The notes under the pieces: model-generated
The model's database searches: none
Seen by the model: the letters and a program-made list of their open reading frames with translations, nothing else
Told to the model about the DNA's origin: nothing
Made by a program: the position numbers and the translations under genes
Origin: an uncultured Thiothrix sp.
Lineage (GTDB): Bacteria > Pseudomonadota > Gammaproteobacteria > Poriferisulfidales > GCA-002705445
Reading direction: 5' to 3'
Length of the DNA: 64,000 nt
Assembly: GCA_902624655.1 (NCBI GenBank)
Contig: CACNYJ010000001.1
Span: 124,001 to 188,000, forward strand
Shown: piece by piece, positions 20,426-30,153 of the stretch
Position numbering within the stretch: the stretch's first letter is position 1
Layout: the number at the start of each line of letters is the position of its first letter

Positions 20426-21907
20426 TTAATTCGCTGATTTATTAATTTTCCTTATAATATTTGAAGTTGAGTATCCTTTTATAAAAGGAATTATTTTTAC
20501 TTGTCCATTATTTTTCTTAACAAAAGTACTACCAACAATTTCGTTTGCTTTATAATCGCCGCCTTTTATCAAAATATCGGGCTTAATTTTTTTTATGAGT
20601 TTTATTGGTGTTGGCTCACTAAAACAGATTATAAATGCATCGTCTAAAGTAGCCCTATTTAAAAAATCAATCCTATCTTTTAAATTGTTAACTGGTCTAT
20701 TTTTTCCCTTTAGTTTTTTCACCGAATTATCGTCGTTAACACCAACAAATAAAAAGTCAACAGTTCTTCTTGCCTGATCTAAATATTTTATATGACCTCG
20801 GTGTAGAATATCAAAGCATCCATTCGTAAAACCAACTTTAAATCCTAATTCTCTTATTAAATTAACAATTTTTTCTAAATCTTTTTCGTTTTTGATAACT
20901 CTATTATGTTCGTCTAGCTCATCTAGCTTTGAAAAATATTCATTTTCAATTTCATTAACTAAATTTAAATTCTCATAAACTTTTGAAGTTAATTCATTAC
21001 TAGATAGCGATTGAGCTCCGAGTTTTTTAATCACTTCTCCAGCTGCAACATTTGCTACCACGGCAGCAAATTTTAAGTCTTCTCTTTCAGACGCTAGATA
21101 AGTCGTGCAAAGTACAGCAATTACAGTATCACCTGCGCCGGTGACATCAAATACTTCATTAATGGATGTTGCTTTAATATGAGTTGATTTTTTATTTCCT
21201 TCAACCAAAATCATGCCATCCGAACCTAAGGTAACGAGAATAGATTTTAGATTCAGTTTTTTGATTAGATTTTTTGCTTTCCTAACAATATCTTTATTTG
21301 TTAGACACTTTCCAACAACACATTCAAACTCTTTTCTATTTGGTGTTAGTGAGAAAGCGTTCTTGTAACAATTAAAATCATTTCCTTTAGGGTCTATAAA
21401 TATTGGTTTTTTGTACTTATTTGATAATTTTATTAATTTAATAATATTTTTTTGTGCGCCTTTTTTATAATCTGAAAAAATAATGGCATCTGAGGTTTTT
21501 ATCAAGTTTTCTATATTTGAGGGGAGAAGGAAGGCTGTTGATTCATGCTCGCATTCGTCATCTATTCTCATTAATTGTTGATTTTGACTTATTATTCTTG
21601 TCTTTGTAGTTGTTTTAAAATTTTTATTCGTTTTTGATATCAGTTTTATTTTTTGAGAATTTATTAAATCTTTTAATATCTTACCGTTGCTGTCCACTCC
21701 AACACTAGAAATTAAAGTTGTTTCTTGCCCTAGTGAAGAAATATTTGAAGCAACATTTGCGGCACCACCCGGTTTCAGAATTTCTTTTTCAACTTTCAAA
21801 ACGGGTACCGGAGCTTCTGGAGATATTCTATTAGTTGATCCAAATGAATATCTGTCAAGCATTGCATCGCCAATTACTAAAATTTTTGATTTTTTAAAAA
21901 GACTCAT
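20426..21907 (-). CDS. hldE: Bifunctional heptose-7-phosphate kinase / heptose-1-phosphate adenylyltransferase
   Basis: Two steps of ADP-heptose synthesis in one protein. The N-terminal PfkB/ribokinase domain (about 1-315) has VLKPGGAANVASN-type residues (here KPGGAANVASN) and DVTGAGDTVIAV. The C-terminal nucleotidyltransferase domain (about 350-493) has FTNGCFDILHRGHIKYL and ILIKGGDY. At 493 residues it is complete and fused as in E. coli. It overlaps the upstream glycosyltransferase gene by four bases. Confidence 0.95.
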   Translation of the reverse strand: MSLFKKSKILVIGDAMLDRYSFGSTNRISPEAPVPVLKVEKEILKPGGAANVASNISSLGQETTLISSVGVDSNGKILKDLINSQKIKLISKTNKNFKTTTKTRIISQNQQLMRIDDECEHESTAFLLPSNIENLIKTSDAIIFSDYKKGAQKNIIKLIKLSNKYKKPIFIDPKGNDFNCYKNAFSLTPNRKEFECVVGKCLTNKDIVRKAKNLIKKLNLKSILVTLGSDGMILVEGNKKSTHIKATSINEVFDVTGAGDTVIAVLCTTYLASEREDLKFAAVVANVAAGEVIKKLGAQSLSSNELTSKVYENLNLVNEIENEYFSKLDELDEHNRVIKNEKDLEKIVNLIRELGFKVGFTNGCFDILHRGHIKYLDQARRTVDFLFVGVNDDNSVKKLKGKNRPVNNLKDRIDFLNRATLDDAFIICFSEPTPIKLIKKIKPDILIKGGDYKANEIVGSTFVKKNNGQVKIIPFIKGYSTSNIIRKINKSAN

Positions 21908-22704
21908 TGTTTCATATATCCATTTTTAGCGTAAGTTTTTTTATTCTGTATCGTGTCTTCTAACAGTTTATCATTCTTAGAAAAATTTTCTCTACTAATA
22001 ATCTCATGATTTAAATGCAAAAGACCGGTAGAAAATATCGCTTCCTTTCTATAAATATTATTATTAATTAGTCTAACTACAAAATCAGAGTCCTCTCTAC
22101 CCCAGCCCTCATAAGACTCGTCGTAACCATTAACCGTTTCAAAATCACTTCTCCAAACCCCTAGATTACATGTTTTTGCTCCTTCCCATTTTTTCTTCTT
22201 TAATTTTTTGAATGGATAATTAGGGAATCTTAAAACTGGTAATAACCTGTTTATATCATTATTAATTCTTAACCAAATCAACTTTAAAATACTAATTTTA
22301 TTTTGATCTTCGGTCCCAATAATTATTTTTGAAAACTTTTGAGAGAGTTTTGCTCGATTTCCTCTTGAAAAAAAACCTTTTTCGGAAATATTTCTGTGAT
22401 TTTTTACAAAATCATTAAAAACAATACAATCACCATCAATAAAAATCAGGAATTCACCCGAGGATAGTTTGACTGCTTCGTTTCTAATTTTAGCAGCTCT
22501 AAACCCTTTATCTTCATGCCAAGCATGATATATTTTTAAACTTGAGTTTTTGAAACTCTCAATAATTTTTTTTGTTGACGAAGTTGAACCGTCATCTGCA
22601 ATAATAATTTCAAAATTTTTATCACATTGTGTTAGGAAAGAGTCTAAACATTTCTTAAGAAAATTTGGGCTATTATAAGTTGTAATAATTACAGAAATTA
22701 ACAT
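21904..22704 (-). CDS. Family 2 glycosyltransferase, probably for lipopolysaccharide core
   Basis: A GT-A fold enzyme of 266 residues. It begins LISVIITTYNSPNFLKKCL, has the nucleotide-sugar motif IIADDGSTS, the metal-binding FIDGDC, and the galactosyltransferase-like end YEGWGREDSDFVVRL. The position immediately upstream of hldE and waaF points to a core sugar transfer. Donor and acceptor cannot be told from the sequence. Confidence 0.8.
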   Translation of the reverse strand: MLISVIITTYNSPNFLKKCLDSFLTQCDKNFEIIIADDGSTSSTKKIIESFKNSSLKIYHAWHEDKGFRAAKIRNEAVKLSSGEFLIFIDGDCIVFNDFVKNHRNISEKGFFSRGNRAKLSQKFSKIIIGTEDQNKISILKLIWLRINNDINRLLPVLRFPNYPFKKLKKKKWEGAKTCNLGVWRSDFETVNGYDESYEGWGREDSDFVVRLINNNIYRKEAIFSTGLLHLNHEIISRENFSKNDKLLEDTIQNKKTYAKNGYMKQ

Positions 22705-22725
22705 TATAAAATATGTATTACTTTA

Positions 22726-22926
22726 TTATGATTCTTCATTTTTATCTAATTTATAAACTGTAGAACAATAAGGACACTGAATTAAACCGTCTTGCTCTTT
22801 TTCAATTGGTAGAAATATTTTGGGATGAGAAAGTTTTAAATAATTATCTCTGGGACAGCTGAGAGGTAAATCAGATATTTTTACCATGATAGCTTCGTCT
22901 GATTTCTTATTTTTCTTTGTTACCAT
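22726..22926 (-). CDS. Small zinc-finger (CHCC) protein
   Basis: A 66-residue protein with one cysteine (SCPRDN), a histidine (KLSHPKIF) and CPYC near the C-terminus, the Cys-His-Cys-Cys zinc pattern of the zf-CHCC family. In other gammaproteobacteria this small gene commonly neighbours waaF or ilvE genes, as here. No function is firmly known. Confidence 0.75.
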   Translation of the reverse strand: MVTKKNKKSDEAIMVKISDLPLSCPRDNYLKLSHPKIFLPIEKEQDGLIQCPYCSTVYKLDKNEES

Positions 22927-22930
22927 AAAA

Positions 22931-23854
22931 TTATTTTACTATTGTTAACCAATCTTTATATTTTTCAGATTTGCCATTAACAACATCAAAAAATTTATTT
23001 TGAAGAGTTTCAGTTACAGGACCTCTTGAACCGCTTCCGATTACCCTATCATCCAATTCTCTAATTGGTGTAACTTCAGCAGCAGTTCCGGTAAAAAATG
23101 CCTCATCAGCAATGTATACCTCATCTCGCGTCATTTGTTTAACTTTTATTTCTATGCCTTCATCTTCAGCAATTTTCATGACTGTCCTTCTAGTTATTCC
23201 ATCGAGCGCAGAGTTTACTTCTGGGGTATATATTGTGTTATTACTTACAATGAATAAATTTTCACCGCTTCCTTCAGATACGTAACCATGGACATCTAAA
23301 AGAAGAGCCTCGTCATAACCAGAATTCAAAGCTTCTTGGAGAGCAAGCATTGAGTTAATGTAATTTCCATTTGCCTTTGCCTTACACATTGTTGCATTAA
23401 CATGATGTCGAGTGTATGAGGAAGTTTTTATTCTAATTCCTTTTTTTAAGTTGTCTTCGCTAAAATAAGACCCCCATTCCCAAGCAGCGACAATAAGATG
23501 TTCTTTTAAATTATCTGCTCTTAAACCCATTCCTTCAGATCCATAGAAGCACATTGGTCTGATATACCCTGATTTAAGATTATTTTCTTTAACTACAAGT
23601 TTTGTAGCATCATTAATTTCATCTTCTGAAAATGGTATTTTCATACCAAGAATCTTAGCTGAGTTAATAAGTCTTTTCGTATGATCGGGAAGTCGAAATA
23701 TACCAGTTCCATTTTTAGTTTGGTAAGCTCTTACTCCTTCAAAGACACCCATTCCATAATGAAGTGTATGAGTCAACACATGCACCTTGGCTTCTCGCCA
23801 TGGTACGAGTTCACCATCAAACCAAATAAAACCATCTCTATCAGACATTGTCAT
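22931..23854 (-). CDS. ilvE: Branched-chain amino acid aminotransferase
   Basis: Class IV PLP aminotransferase for the last step of Ile, Leu and Val synthesis. It starts with IWFDGELVPWREAKVHVLTHTLHYG, has the cofactor lysine in CKAKANGNYINSMLA, and ends with EAFFTGTAAEVTPIRELDDR. Length 307 is normal. It lies four bases upstream of the zinc-finger gene. ilvD, another enzyme of this pathway, lies 4 kb away beyond the iron transporter. Confidence 0.95.
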   Translation of the reverse strand: MTMSDRDGFIWFDGELVPWREAKVHVLTHTLHYGMGVFEGVRAYQTKNGTGIFRLPDHTKRLINSAKILGMKIPFSEDEINDATKLVVKENNLKSGYIRPMCFYGSEGMGLRADNLKEHLIVAAWEWGSYFSEDNLKKGIRIKTSSYTRHHVNATMCKAKANGNYINSMLALQEALNSGYDEALLLDVHGYVSEGSGENLFIVSNNTIYTPEVNSALDGITRRTVMKIAEDEGIEIKVKQMTRDEVYIADEAFFTGTAAEVTPIRELDDRVIGSGSRGPVTETLQNKFFDVVNGKSEKYKDWLTIVK

Positions 23855-23882
23855 TTTTCGACTCCATGTTTCATAAATTATT

Positions 23883-23913
23883 CATTTGCATATGCAAATG
23901 AGAAATATTATCA
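23883..23913. promoter_or_regulatory. Fur box plus an 18-bp perfect palindrome before the iron transporter genes
   Basis: TGAGAAATATTATCA at 23899-23913 matches the 7-1-7 Fur consensus TGATAATnATTATCA at 12 of 14 positions. Directly upstream, CATTTGCATATGCAAATG (23883-23900) is a perfect palindrome, and GCAAATGAGAA resembles Pseudomonas-type Fur sites. Two overlapping Fur dimers would cover the fbpA promoter. Fur control of a ferric transporter fits. Confidence 0.75.
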
Positions 23914-23951
23914 TCTAAAACTCTTATAACTTTATATTAGGGAAAATATAA

Positions 23952-25016
23952 ATGCAAAATACACTTTTTTTTATGAATTATAAAGCCTTAAGAGCGATTT
24001 TAATATTAATATTTACTCTTGCCTCTTTGAATTCTTACGGACATTCTGGAGCAAGCCATGCAGATGAAGAGGTAAATATATACTCTGGAAGGAAAGGTAA
24101 ACTTATTGAACCAATGCTTGAGAAATTCACAAGTAAAACAGGTATAAAGGTTAACCTGATTACTGCTAAATCAGACGCTTTACTAAAAAGAATGGAGTCT
24201 GAAGGAAAAAGTTCTCCCGCAGATTTATTTATTACGGTTGATGTTGGAAGGCTTGATCGAGCAAAAAGAATGGGGTTACTTCAAAAGATAAATAACTTTT
24301 CTATTATGACAAAATTATCTCCTAACTATATTGATAAGGATAGGGAATGGATTAGTGTGTCAAAAAGAATAAGAACCCTTGTTATATCAAAAAATATGAA
24401 AGATAAAAATGACCTCAAAAATTTTGAAGATTTAACAAGAGATCAATGGAAGGGAAGAATATGCGTAAGATCATCAAATAATATATATAATCAATCTTTA
24501 GTAGCATCATTAATTGCAAATCATGGTGAAAAAAAGGCAGAAAAAATTGTGAAAGATTTAGTTAGTAATTTTGCTAGGAAACCATCTGGCAACGACCGTG
24601 CACAAATCACAGCAGTTTCAAAAGGGGAGTGTGATATTGCTATTGTGAATCATTATTACTATATATTGATGTTAAATTCAAAAGAGCCTGAAAAGAGAAA
24701 AGCGGCTGATCTTACAGAAGTGATATTCTTGAATCAAGACAATAGAGGAGCTCATGTAAATATTAGTGGAGTAGGAATTGCGAAATACGCAAAGAACGTT
24801 AGTAACGCGAATGAACTAATATCTTTTATGCTCGAAAAAGATTCTCAGGAATGGTATGCAAAAACAAATAATGAGTACCCAGTTATCAAAGATGCTAAAG
24901 TCAGTAATATATTAAGTAGTTGGGGAGATGTGAAGCTAGATGAATTATCACTAAATAAGTTAGGCGATTTAAACCCAAATGCTGTAAAATTAATGGATAG
25001 AGTAGGCTGGCAATAG
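23952..25016 (+). CDS. fbpA: Ferric iron ABC transporter, periplasmic binding protein
   Basis: Captures Fe3+ in the periplasm. It has a signal peptide (about 1-31, ending near SYGHSGASHAD) and the FbpA/FutA start EVNIYSGRKGKLIEPML. The adjacent tyrosines that bind iron in this family are visible in NHYYYILM, and LFITVDVGRLDRAK is typical. First gene of fbpABC, behind the Fur box. A His-rich spot (HSGASHAD) lies just after the signal peptide. Confidence 0.92.
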   Translation: MQNTLFFMNYKALRAILILIFTLASLNSYGHSGASHADEEVNIYSGRKGKLIEPMLEKFTSKTGIKVNLITAKSDALLKRMESEGKSSPADLFITVDVGRLDRAKRMGLLQKINNFSIMTKLSPNYIDKDREWISVSKRIRTLVISKNMKDKNDLKNFEDLTRDQWKGRICVRSSNNIYNQSLVASLIANHGEKKAEKIVKDLVSNFARKPSGNDRAQITAVSKGECDIAIVNHYYYILMLNSKEPEKRKAADLTEVIFLNQDNRGAHVNISGVGIAKYAKNVSNANELISFMLEKDSQEWYAKTNNEYPVIKDAKVSNILSSWGDVKLDELSLNKLGDLNPNAVKLMDRVGWQ

Positions 25017-25075
25017 TTAGGGGATAGTAAATTTTAAACTTAGAAAGACTAGCGATATTTATTGCGTTACTTTTT

Positions 25076-26602
25076 ATGATTCCATTTGTATATTTGGGAT
25101 CTTCAATTTTTTTTCCTTATAGTGATAACTGGCAACACATTATTGATAATGTTTTAGCTGAGTATTTCCTAAATTCTTTATCCTTAGCTTTTGGCGTTGG
25201 TTTTCTTTCTTTTATATTTGGGACGGTTACAGCTTGGCTAACATCAATATATGATTTTCCTCTAAGAAAAATAATTTCTTGGCTTTTATTGATGCCCTTA
25301 GCAATGCCAGCATATATAATTGCGATAACCTACGTTGGAATAATTGATAACTATAATTTTTTACCAGATATTAGAAATCTTTTTGGCGGAATTGTCATGA
25401 TATCATTGGTTGTTTATCCATATGTTTATATTCTGGCTAGAGGAGCTTTTCTTGAACAATCAAAAGAACTTTATGAAAATGCACAAATTTTAGGATCATC
25501 TCAATTCGAAATTTTTTTAAAGGTATCTATACCAATGGCAAGGCCGGCAATCACTCTGGGGGTAACGTTGGCGGCGATGGAAGCATTAGCAGATTTCGGT
25601 ACAGTAACTTTTTTAGGAATACCAACTTTCACTACGGGTATATTTAGAACATGGTTTGGAATGAACGATACGATTACCGCCACTCAAATGGCAACGCTGT
25701 TTTTAAGTATTGTTTTTATTTTCGTATTTCTAGAACAGAATTCTAGAAAAAAAATTAGTTATTCAGAAAATATTAAGACTCAATCGAAACTTAACTTTAA
25801 AAAGACATCAAAAAAGAATAGTTTTTTTATAATTTTAATTTGTTTAGCGCCTTTATTGTTTGGATTCATAATTCCTTTTTTTCAATTATTATATTGGTCG
25901 ATTTTTATATCAAATGAAATTATAGATCAAAAATTTTTTGATATCGTAAAGAGTACTTTATTTTTGGCTTTAATTGCATCTATTGCCATATCTCTTATTT
26001 CCATACTTGTGACATATATTAAGAGGTTAAAGCCAAAAAGTATCACGAATAAATTTATGCAGATTATTACTCTGGGATATGCAATCCCTGGCCCCGTAAT
26101 AGCTATTGCGGTAATGATACCATTGTCAAGCTTTGATAATTTAATTAATCAAGTACTGCTTGATAATTTTAATGTATCAATTGGTTTGCTTTTTAGTGGA
26201 ACTATTTTTATTTTAATATTTGCTTACTGCATAAGATTTTTAACGGTTTCTTCAAGAACAATTAAAGCAGGACTTGAGTCAGTAAGTTTATCGACAGATG
26301 ATGCTGCTAAATCTCTCGGAGCTAATAATTTAACTATGTTTTTAAAGATACACTTTCATTTACTTAAAACTCCATTGCTAATTAGTTTCTTAGTTGTGTT
26401 TATAGATATTATGAAAGAACTGCCACTAACAGCAATTTTAAGACCATTTAATTTTAATACTTTATCAATTAAAGCTTTTGAATTAGCTTCAGATGAAAGA
26501 ATTGCAGATGCTTCGAGCTCGGCAATTATGATAGTAATTGCTGGAATTATTCCAGTTATTATAATTACAAAAAATATATTAGGAAAAAGAAATAAGGTAT
26601 AA
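25076..26602 (+). CDS. fbpB: Ferric iron ABC transporter, permease protein
   Basis: Membrane channel subunit with about 12 hydrophobic helices in two fused permease halves. Both ATPase-contact (EAA) loops are seen: LYENAQILGSSQFEIFLKV and DDAAKSLGANNLTMFLKI. The first ATG (25076) cuts through the first membrane helix. In-frame codons from an ATT at 25031 would complete it (LERLAIFIALLFMIPF), and GGGG lies seven bases before that ATT, so an AUU start is possible. No ATG, GTG or TTG is available in frame upstream. Confidence 0.9.
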   Translation: MIPFVYLGSSIFFPYSDNWQHIIDNVLAEYFLNSLSLAFGVGFLSFIFGTVTAWLTSIYDFPLRKIISWLLLMPLAMPAYIIAITYVGIIDNYNFLPDIRNLFGGIVMISLVVYPYVYILARGAFLEQSKELYENAQILGSSQFEIFLKVSIPMARPAITLGVTLAAMEALADFGTVTFLGIPTFTTGIFRTWFGMNDTITATQMATLFLSIVFIFVFLEQNSRKKISYSENIKTQSKLNFKKTSKKNSFFIILICLAPLLFGFIIPFFQLLYWSIFISNEIIDQKFFDIVKSTLFLALIASIAISLISILVTYIKRLKPKSITNKFMQIITLGYAIPGPVIAIAVMIPLSSFDNLINQVLLDNFNVSIGLLFSGTIFILIFAYCIRFLTVSSRTIKAGLESVSLSTDDAAKSLGANNLTMFLKIHFHLLKTPLLISFLVVFIDIMKELPLTAILRPFNFNTLSIKAFELASDERIADASSSAIMIVIAGIIPVIIITKNILGKRNKV

Positions 26603-26612
26603 TTCATAAATT

Positions 26613-27662
26613 ATGAATAAAAAAATCATTATTTCAAATTTGTCACTAGCCTTCGAAGAAAAAAATCAAATTCTTTTTAATATTAATCTTAACATACAAG
26701 ACTCAGAAATTAATTGTATTCTTGGGCCAAGTGGTTGTGGAAAAACAACTTTATTGAGAGCAATAGCAGGTTTTGAAGATGTTTCTTCTGGGTCGATTTT
26801 AAAAGATGGAGTTTGTATTACAAATAGCGTTGAAAATATGCCAGTTGCAAACAGAAACATGGGAATGGTATTCCAAGACTACGCTTTATTTCCAAATATG
26901 AATGTTAAAACAAATATTGAATTTGGATTGAAAAATCATTCAGATCTTGAAAAAGAGAACCGTGTTAATTACTTACTTGATCTTGTAAACCTACCAGAGC
27001 ATAAAAATAAATTTCCACATGAGCTTTCAGGCGGTGAGCAACAAAGAATAGCATTGATAAGAGCTTTGGCACCTTCGCCCGATATAATTTTAATGGATGA
27101 GCCTTTTTCTAATATTGATCAAGATATCAAAGAGGAGCTTGTTTCAGATGTGCGTGATTTGTTAAAAGAATTGTCAATCACATCAATTATAGTTACGCAT
27201 GATCAAAATGAGGCTTTTAATATTGCTGATCAAGTTGCAATAATGAATAAAGGTGTAATTCAACAAATTGGAACCCCATATGATATTTATCATAAACCAG
27301 CAAACAAATTTGTGGCAGGTTTTATTGGTTTAGGCACTTTTTTGCCAGTAAGAAAAGTAAATAACAATAACTTTGAAATACCACTTGGTCCTCTAAATAA
27401 TGAAAGGATAAATAACGATTTGAATAAATTTGAAAATTTAGAAATGTTGATAAGACCTGATGATATTATCCATAATGAATCAAGTCCAAAAAAAGCGGTA
27501 ATATTAGAAAAACAATTCAGAGGTGCAGAATTCTTATATAAATTATTATATAATAATGAATATTCCATACTTTGTTATGCGCCAAGTCATCACAATCACG
27601 CGATTGGTGATTCCATAGGCATTGAACTTGATATTAAGCATTACGTTATATTTGAGAGATAA
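26613..27662 (+). CDS. fbpC: Ferric iron ABC transporter, ATP-binding protein
   Basis: ATPase that drives Fe3+ import. Walker A is GPSGCGKTTLLRA, the signature is LSGGEQQRIALIRAL, Walker B is IILMDEPFSNID, and the switch histidine lies in IVTHDQNEAF. A C-terminal regulatory domain (about 240-349) follows, as in FbpC/PotA-type subunits. It is ten bases after fbpB, and its stop overlaps the ilvD start by one base. Confidence 0.93.
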   Translation: MNKKIIISNLSLAFEEKNQILFNINLNIQDSEINCILGPSGCGKTTLLRAIAGFEDVSSGSILKDGVCITNSVENMPVANRNMGMVFQDYALFPNMNVKTNIEFGLKNHSDLEKENRVNYLLDLVNLPEHKNKFPHELSGGEQQRIALIRALAPSPDIILMDEPFSNIDQDIKEELVSDVRDLLKELSITSIIVTHDQNEAFNIADQVAIMNKGVIQQIGTPYDIYHKPANKFVAGFIGLGTFLPVRKVNNNNFEIPLGPLNNERINNDLNKFENLEMLIRPDDIIHNESSPKKAVILEKQFRGAEFLYKLLYNNEYSILCYAPSHHNHAIGDSIGIELDIKHYVIFER

Positions 27663-29350
27663 TGAAAAAAAACAATACGAAATTTTCGAGAGAAATCGTT
27701 AAAGGCTATGAAAGAGCTCCGAGTAGAGCTATGCTCAGAGGCGTTGGCTTTGAAGATAAAGATTTCGAAATTCCCCAAGTCGGTATTGCTTCAACATGGA
27801 GTCAAGTCACTCCATGTAATTCACATATAAATCAGCTTGCAGAATCAGTAAGTAGAGGGGTTAAATCAAATGATCTAAAACCTGTAATCTTTAATACTAT
27901 TACAATATCTGATGGTATATCGATGGGAACCGAGGGAATGAAATACTCACTTGTCTCCAGAGAAATAATTGCTGATTCAATAGAAACCGTTGCAGGCTGT
28001 GAAGGCTTCGATGGTGTGATAGCTATTGGTGGCTGCGATAAAAATATGCCAGGTTGTTTGATTGGATTAGCAAGGTTAAATAGACCATCACTTTTTATTT
28101 ATGGTGGGACAATCATGCCTGGCGTCTACAAAAATAAAAAGATTGATATTGTTTCAGTTTTTGAAGCCGTTGGACAGTTTGCAAAAAAAGAAATTACCGA
28201 AGAAGAGCTTAAACAAATTGAAGAAAATGCAATTCCTGGCCCAGGCTCATGTGGTGGTATGTATACAGCTAACACAATGGCATCAGCCGTAGAGGCTCTT
28301 GGAATGAGTCTGCCTGGAAGCTCTTCACAAGCAGCAGTTTCAAAAGACAAAAAATTAGATTGCTTAAATGCTGGTATTGCAATGAGAAATCTACTGGAAA
28401 AAAATATTACGCCAAAAGATATAATGACAAGAAAAGCTTTTATTAATGCTATCACTATTACTATTACTTTAGGTGGCTCAACTAATGCTGTTTTACATTT
28501 GCTTGCAATGGCAAATGCTGTTGGAGTGAAGCTTGAACTTGATGATTTTACAAAAATTGGTAAAAAAGTTCCTGTTTTAGGTGATTTAAGACCGAGTGGA
28601 AAATACATGATGTCGGAGCTCGTTAAGATTGGCGGTATTCAGCCAATGATGAAAACACTCCTCGATGCCGGAATGCTTTATGGAGATTGTCTTACTGTCA
28701 CAGGAAAAACATTATCTGAAAATCTAAGAAAGACAAAAAAATATCCTGCGAAACAAAAAATTATAAAACCTTTAGATGATCCTATTAAAAAAGATAGTCA
28801 CCTAGTTATATTATATGGAAATCTTGCCCCAGAAGGCGCAGTAGCAAAAATTTCTGGTAAAGAAGGATTAAAATTTGAAGGTAAAGCTATCGTTTTTGAT
28901 TCTGAAGAAAAAGCAATGGATGCAATTTTAAAGGGTAAAGTTAAAAAAGGCCATGTAGTGGTTATTAGATATGAAGGTCCAAAAGGCGGCCCGGGTATGA
29001 GAGAGATGCTAGGCCCAACAAGTGCGATAATGGGTAAGGGTCTTGGTAAAGATGTCGCATTAATTACTGATGGAAGATTTTCTGGAGGAAGTCATGGCTT
29101 TGTTATTGGGCATGTTTCTCCTGAGGCAGCTATGAAGGGCCCAATTGCAATAATTAAAAATGGAGATAAGATTCAAATCGACGCCCAGTTACAAAAAATT
29201 GATTTAAAAATAAGTAAATCTGAAATAAAAAACAGGCTTAAAAAATTAACTAATTTTAATAAAAAGTACAAAAAAGGAATCTTAGCAAAATATGCTTCTC
29301 TCGTGAGCTCTGCATCAAAAGGCGCTGTTACGGATGTTTTTGATCAATAA
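27662..29350 (+). CDS. ilvD: Dihydroxy-acid dehydratase
   Basis: Iron-sulfur dehydratase of branched-chain amino acid synthesis. Cluster cysteines are in GGCDKNMPGC and GPGSCGGMYTANTM, and GRFSGGSHGFVIGHVSPEA lies near the C-terminus. At 562 residues it is full length. It is read with the iron transporter (shared base at 27662), so an iron-cluster enzyme may be co-expressed with iron uptake. The Fur link is an inference. Confidence 0.96.
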   Translation: MKKNNTKFSREIVKGYERAPSRAMLRGVGFEDKDFEIPQVGIASTWSQVTPCNSHINQLAESVSRGVKSNDLKPVIFNTITISDGISMGTEGMKYSLVSREIIADSIETVAGCEGFDGVIAIGGCDKNMPGCLIGLARLNRPSLFIYGGTIMPGVYKNKKIDIVSVFEAVGQFAKKEITEEELKQIEENAIPGPGSCGGMYTANTMASAVEALGMSLPGSSSQAAVSKDKKLDCLNAGIAMRNLLEKNITPKDIMTRKAFINAITITITLGGSTNAVLHLLAMANAVGVKLELDDFTKIGKKVPVLGDLRPSGKYMMSELVKIGGIQPMMKTLLDAGMLYGDCLTVTGKTLSENLRKTKKYPAKQKIIKPLDDPIKKDSHLVILYGNLAPEGAVAKISGKEGLKFEGKAIVFDSEEKAMDAILKGKVKKGHVVVIRYEGPKGGPGMREMLGPTSAIMGKGLGKDVALITDGRFSGGSHGFVIGHVSPEAAMKGPIAIIKNGDKIQIDAQLQKIDLKISKSEIKNRLKKLTNFNKKYKKGILAKYASLVSSASKGAVTDVFDQ

Positions 29351-29351
29351 A

Positions 29352-29591
29352 CTAAGCTGGTTTTATTGTAAATCTTCCAGTTAATACCCATCTTATAATT
29401 AAATAAAGCGGAAAGATTAAAAGTGCGGCTAAAGCAACTGTGCTCTCGTTGTATGGTAATAACTTGCTAATAAAACTAAAAAACGATTTACCCTTAATAA
29501 AAAAATAAATTATATTAAAAGGATGAAGTAAGAATAATATAAGTGTTAAAGCATATATAAGTCTATTAAGTCTTTGATAAATACTATGCAT
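29352..29591 (-). CDS. Small membrane protein of unknown function
   Basis: A 79-residue protein with two predicted membrane helices (about 12-32 and 50-66) joined by a polar loop, ending in a basic segment (RWVLTGRFTIKPA). I do not recognise the family. It is convergent with ilvD, two bases away. Confidence 0.55.
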   Translation of the reverse strand: MHSIYQRLNRLIYALTLILFLLHPFNIIYFFIKGKSFFSFISKLLPYNESTVALAALLIFPLYLIIRWVLTGRFTIKPA

Positions 29592-29650
29592 TTTTTACCT
29601 CATGTAAACTTAAGAGTTAATAATGTAATTCTTCATATTTATATGCTAAT

Positions 29651-30073
29651 TCAAAATCCAGCTTTTTTTAATAGTTCTTTCGCTTTTTCTTTATCTTGTT
29701 CTACCAGGTTTCCTTCTTCGTACATCATTGCAAGTGTAGTTAGTGATCCAACCAAGCCTTGACTAGCAGCTTTGGTATACCAGTGAACTGCGGCTTCTCC
29801 GTTTTTTTCCACACAATCACCCTCCATGTACATAAATCCTAGGCCATGTTGAGCAAGAGCATGACCATTTTCAGCAGCTGCCTTCATCCATTTAAAAGCA
29901 AGCAAAGGGTTTGCCTTATTCCCTAAGCCATTCTGATACATTATTGCACATCTATGTTGGGCTTCAGTGTGCCCAGCCTCTGCTAATGGAGAAAGGAGTT
30001 GCATTGCCCTAGAAAAATGTTTTGCTTCGAAAGCGCTTAAACCACTATTAAGTTCAACTTCATTTTTTTTCAT
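29651..30073 (-). CDS. Sel1-repeat (TPR-like) protein
   Basis: A 140-residue protein built of about three Sel1 repeats: EAGHTEAQHRCAIMYQNGLG, KWMKAAAENGHALAQHGLGF and HWYTKAASQGLVGSLTTLAM. There is no signal peptide, so it is probably a cytoplasmic protein-binding scaffold. Divergent from the TrpD2-like gene at 30154. Confidence 0.8.
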   Translation of the reverse strand: MKKNEVELNSGLSAFEAKHFSRAMQLLSPLAEAGHTEAQHRCAIMYQNGLGNKANPLLAFKWMKAAAENGHALAQHGLGFMYMEGDCVEKNGEAAVHWYTKAASQGLVGSLTTLAMMYEEGNLVEQDKEKAKELLKKAGF

Positions 30074-30153
30074 AGCTATATCCCATTAACACTTTTTAAT
30101 TTCATAGTATATACATATAATATAAAAAAATTAAATGATTTGAGGAGAATCTT

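Noticed and set aside
28126-28608. 160-codon minus-strand open frame inside ilvD
   Set aside because: Antisense to conserved ilvD codons, with no family match and no ribosome site; a shadow frame.
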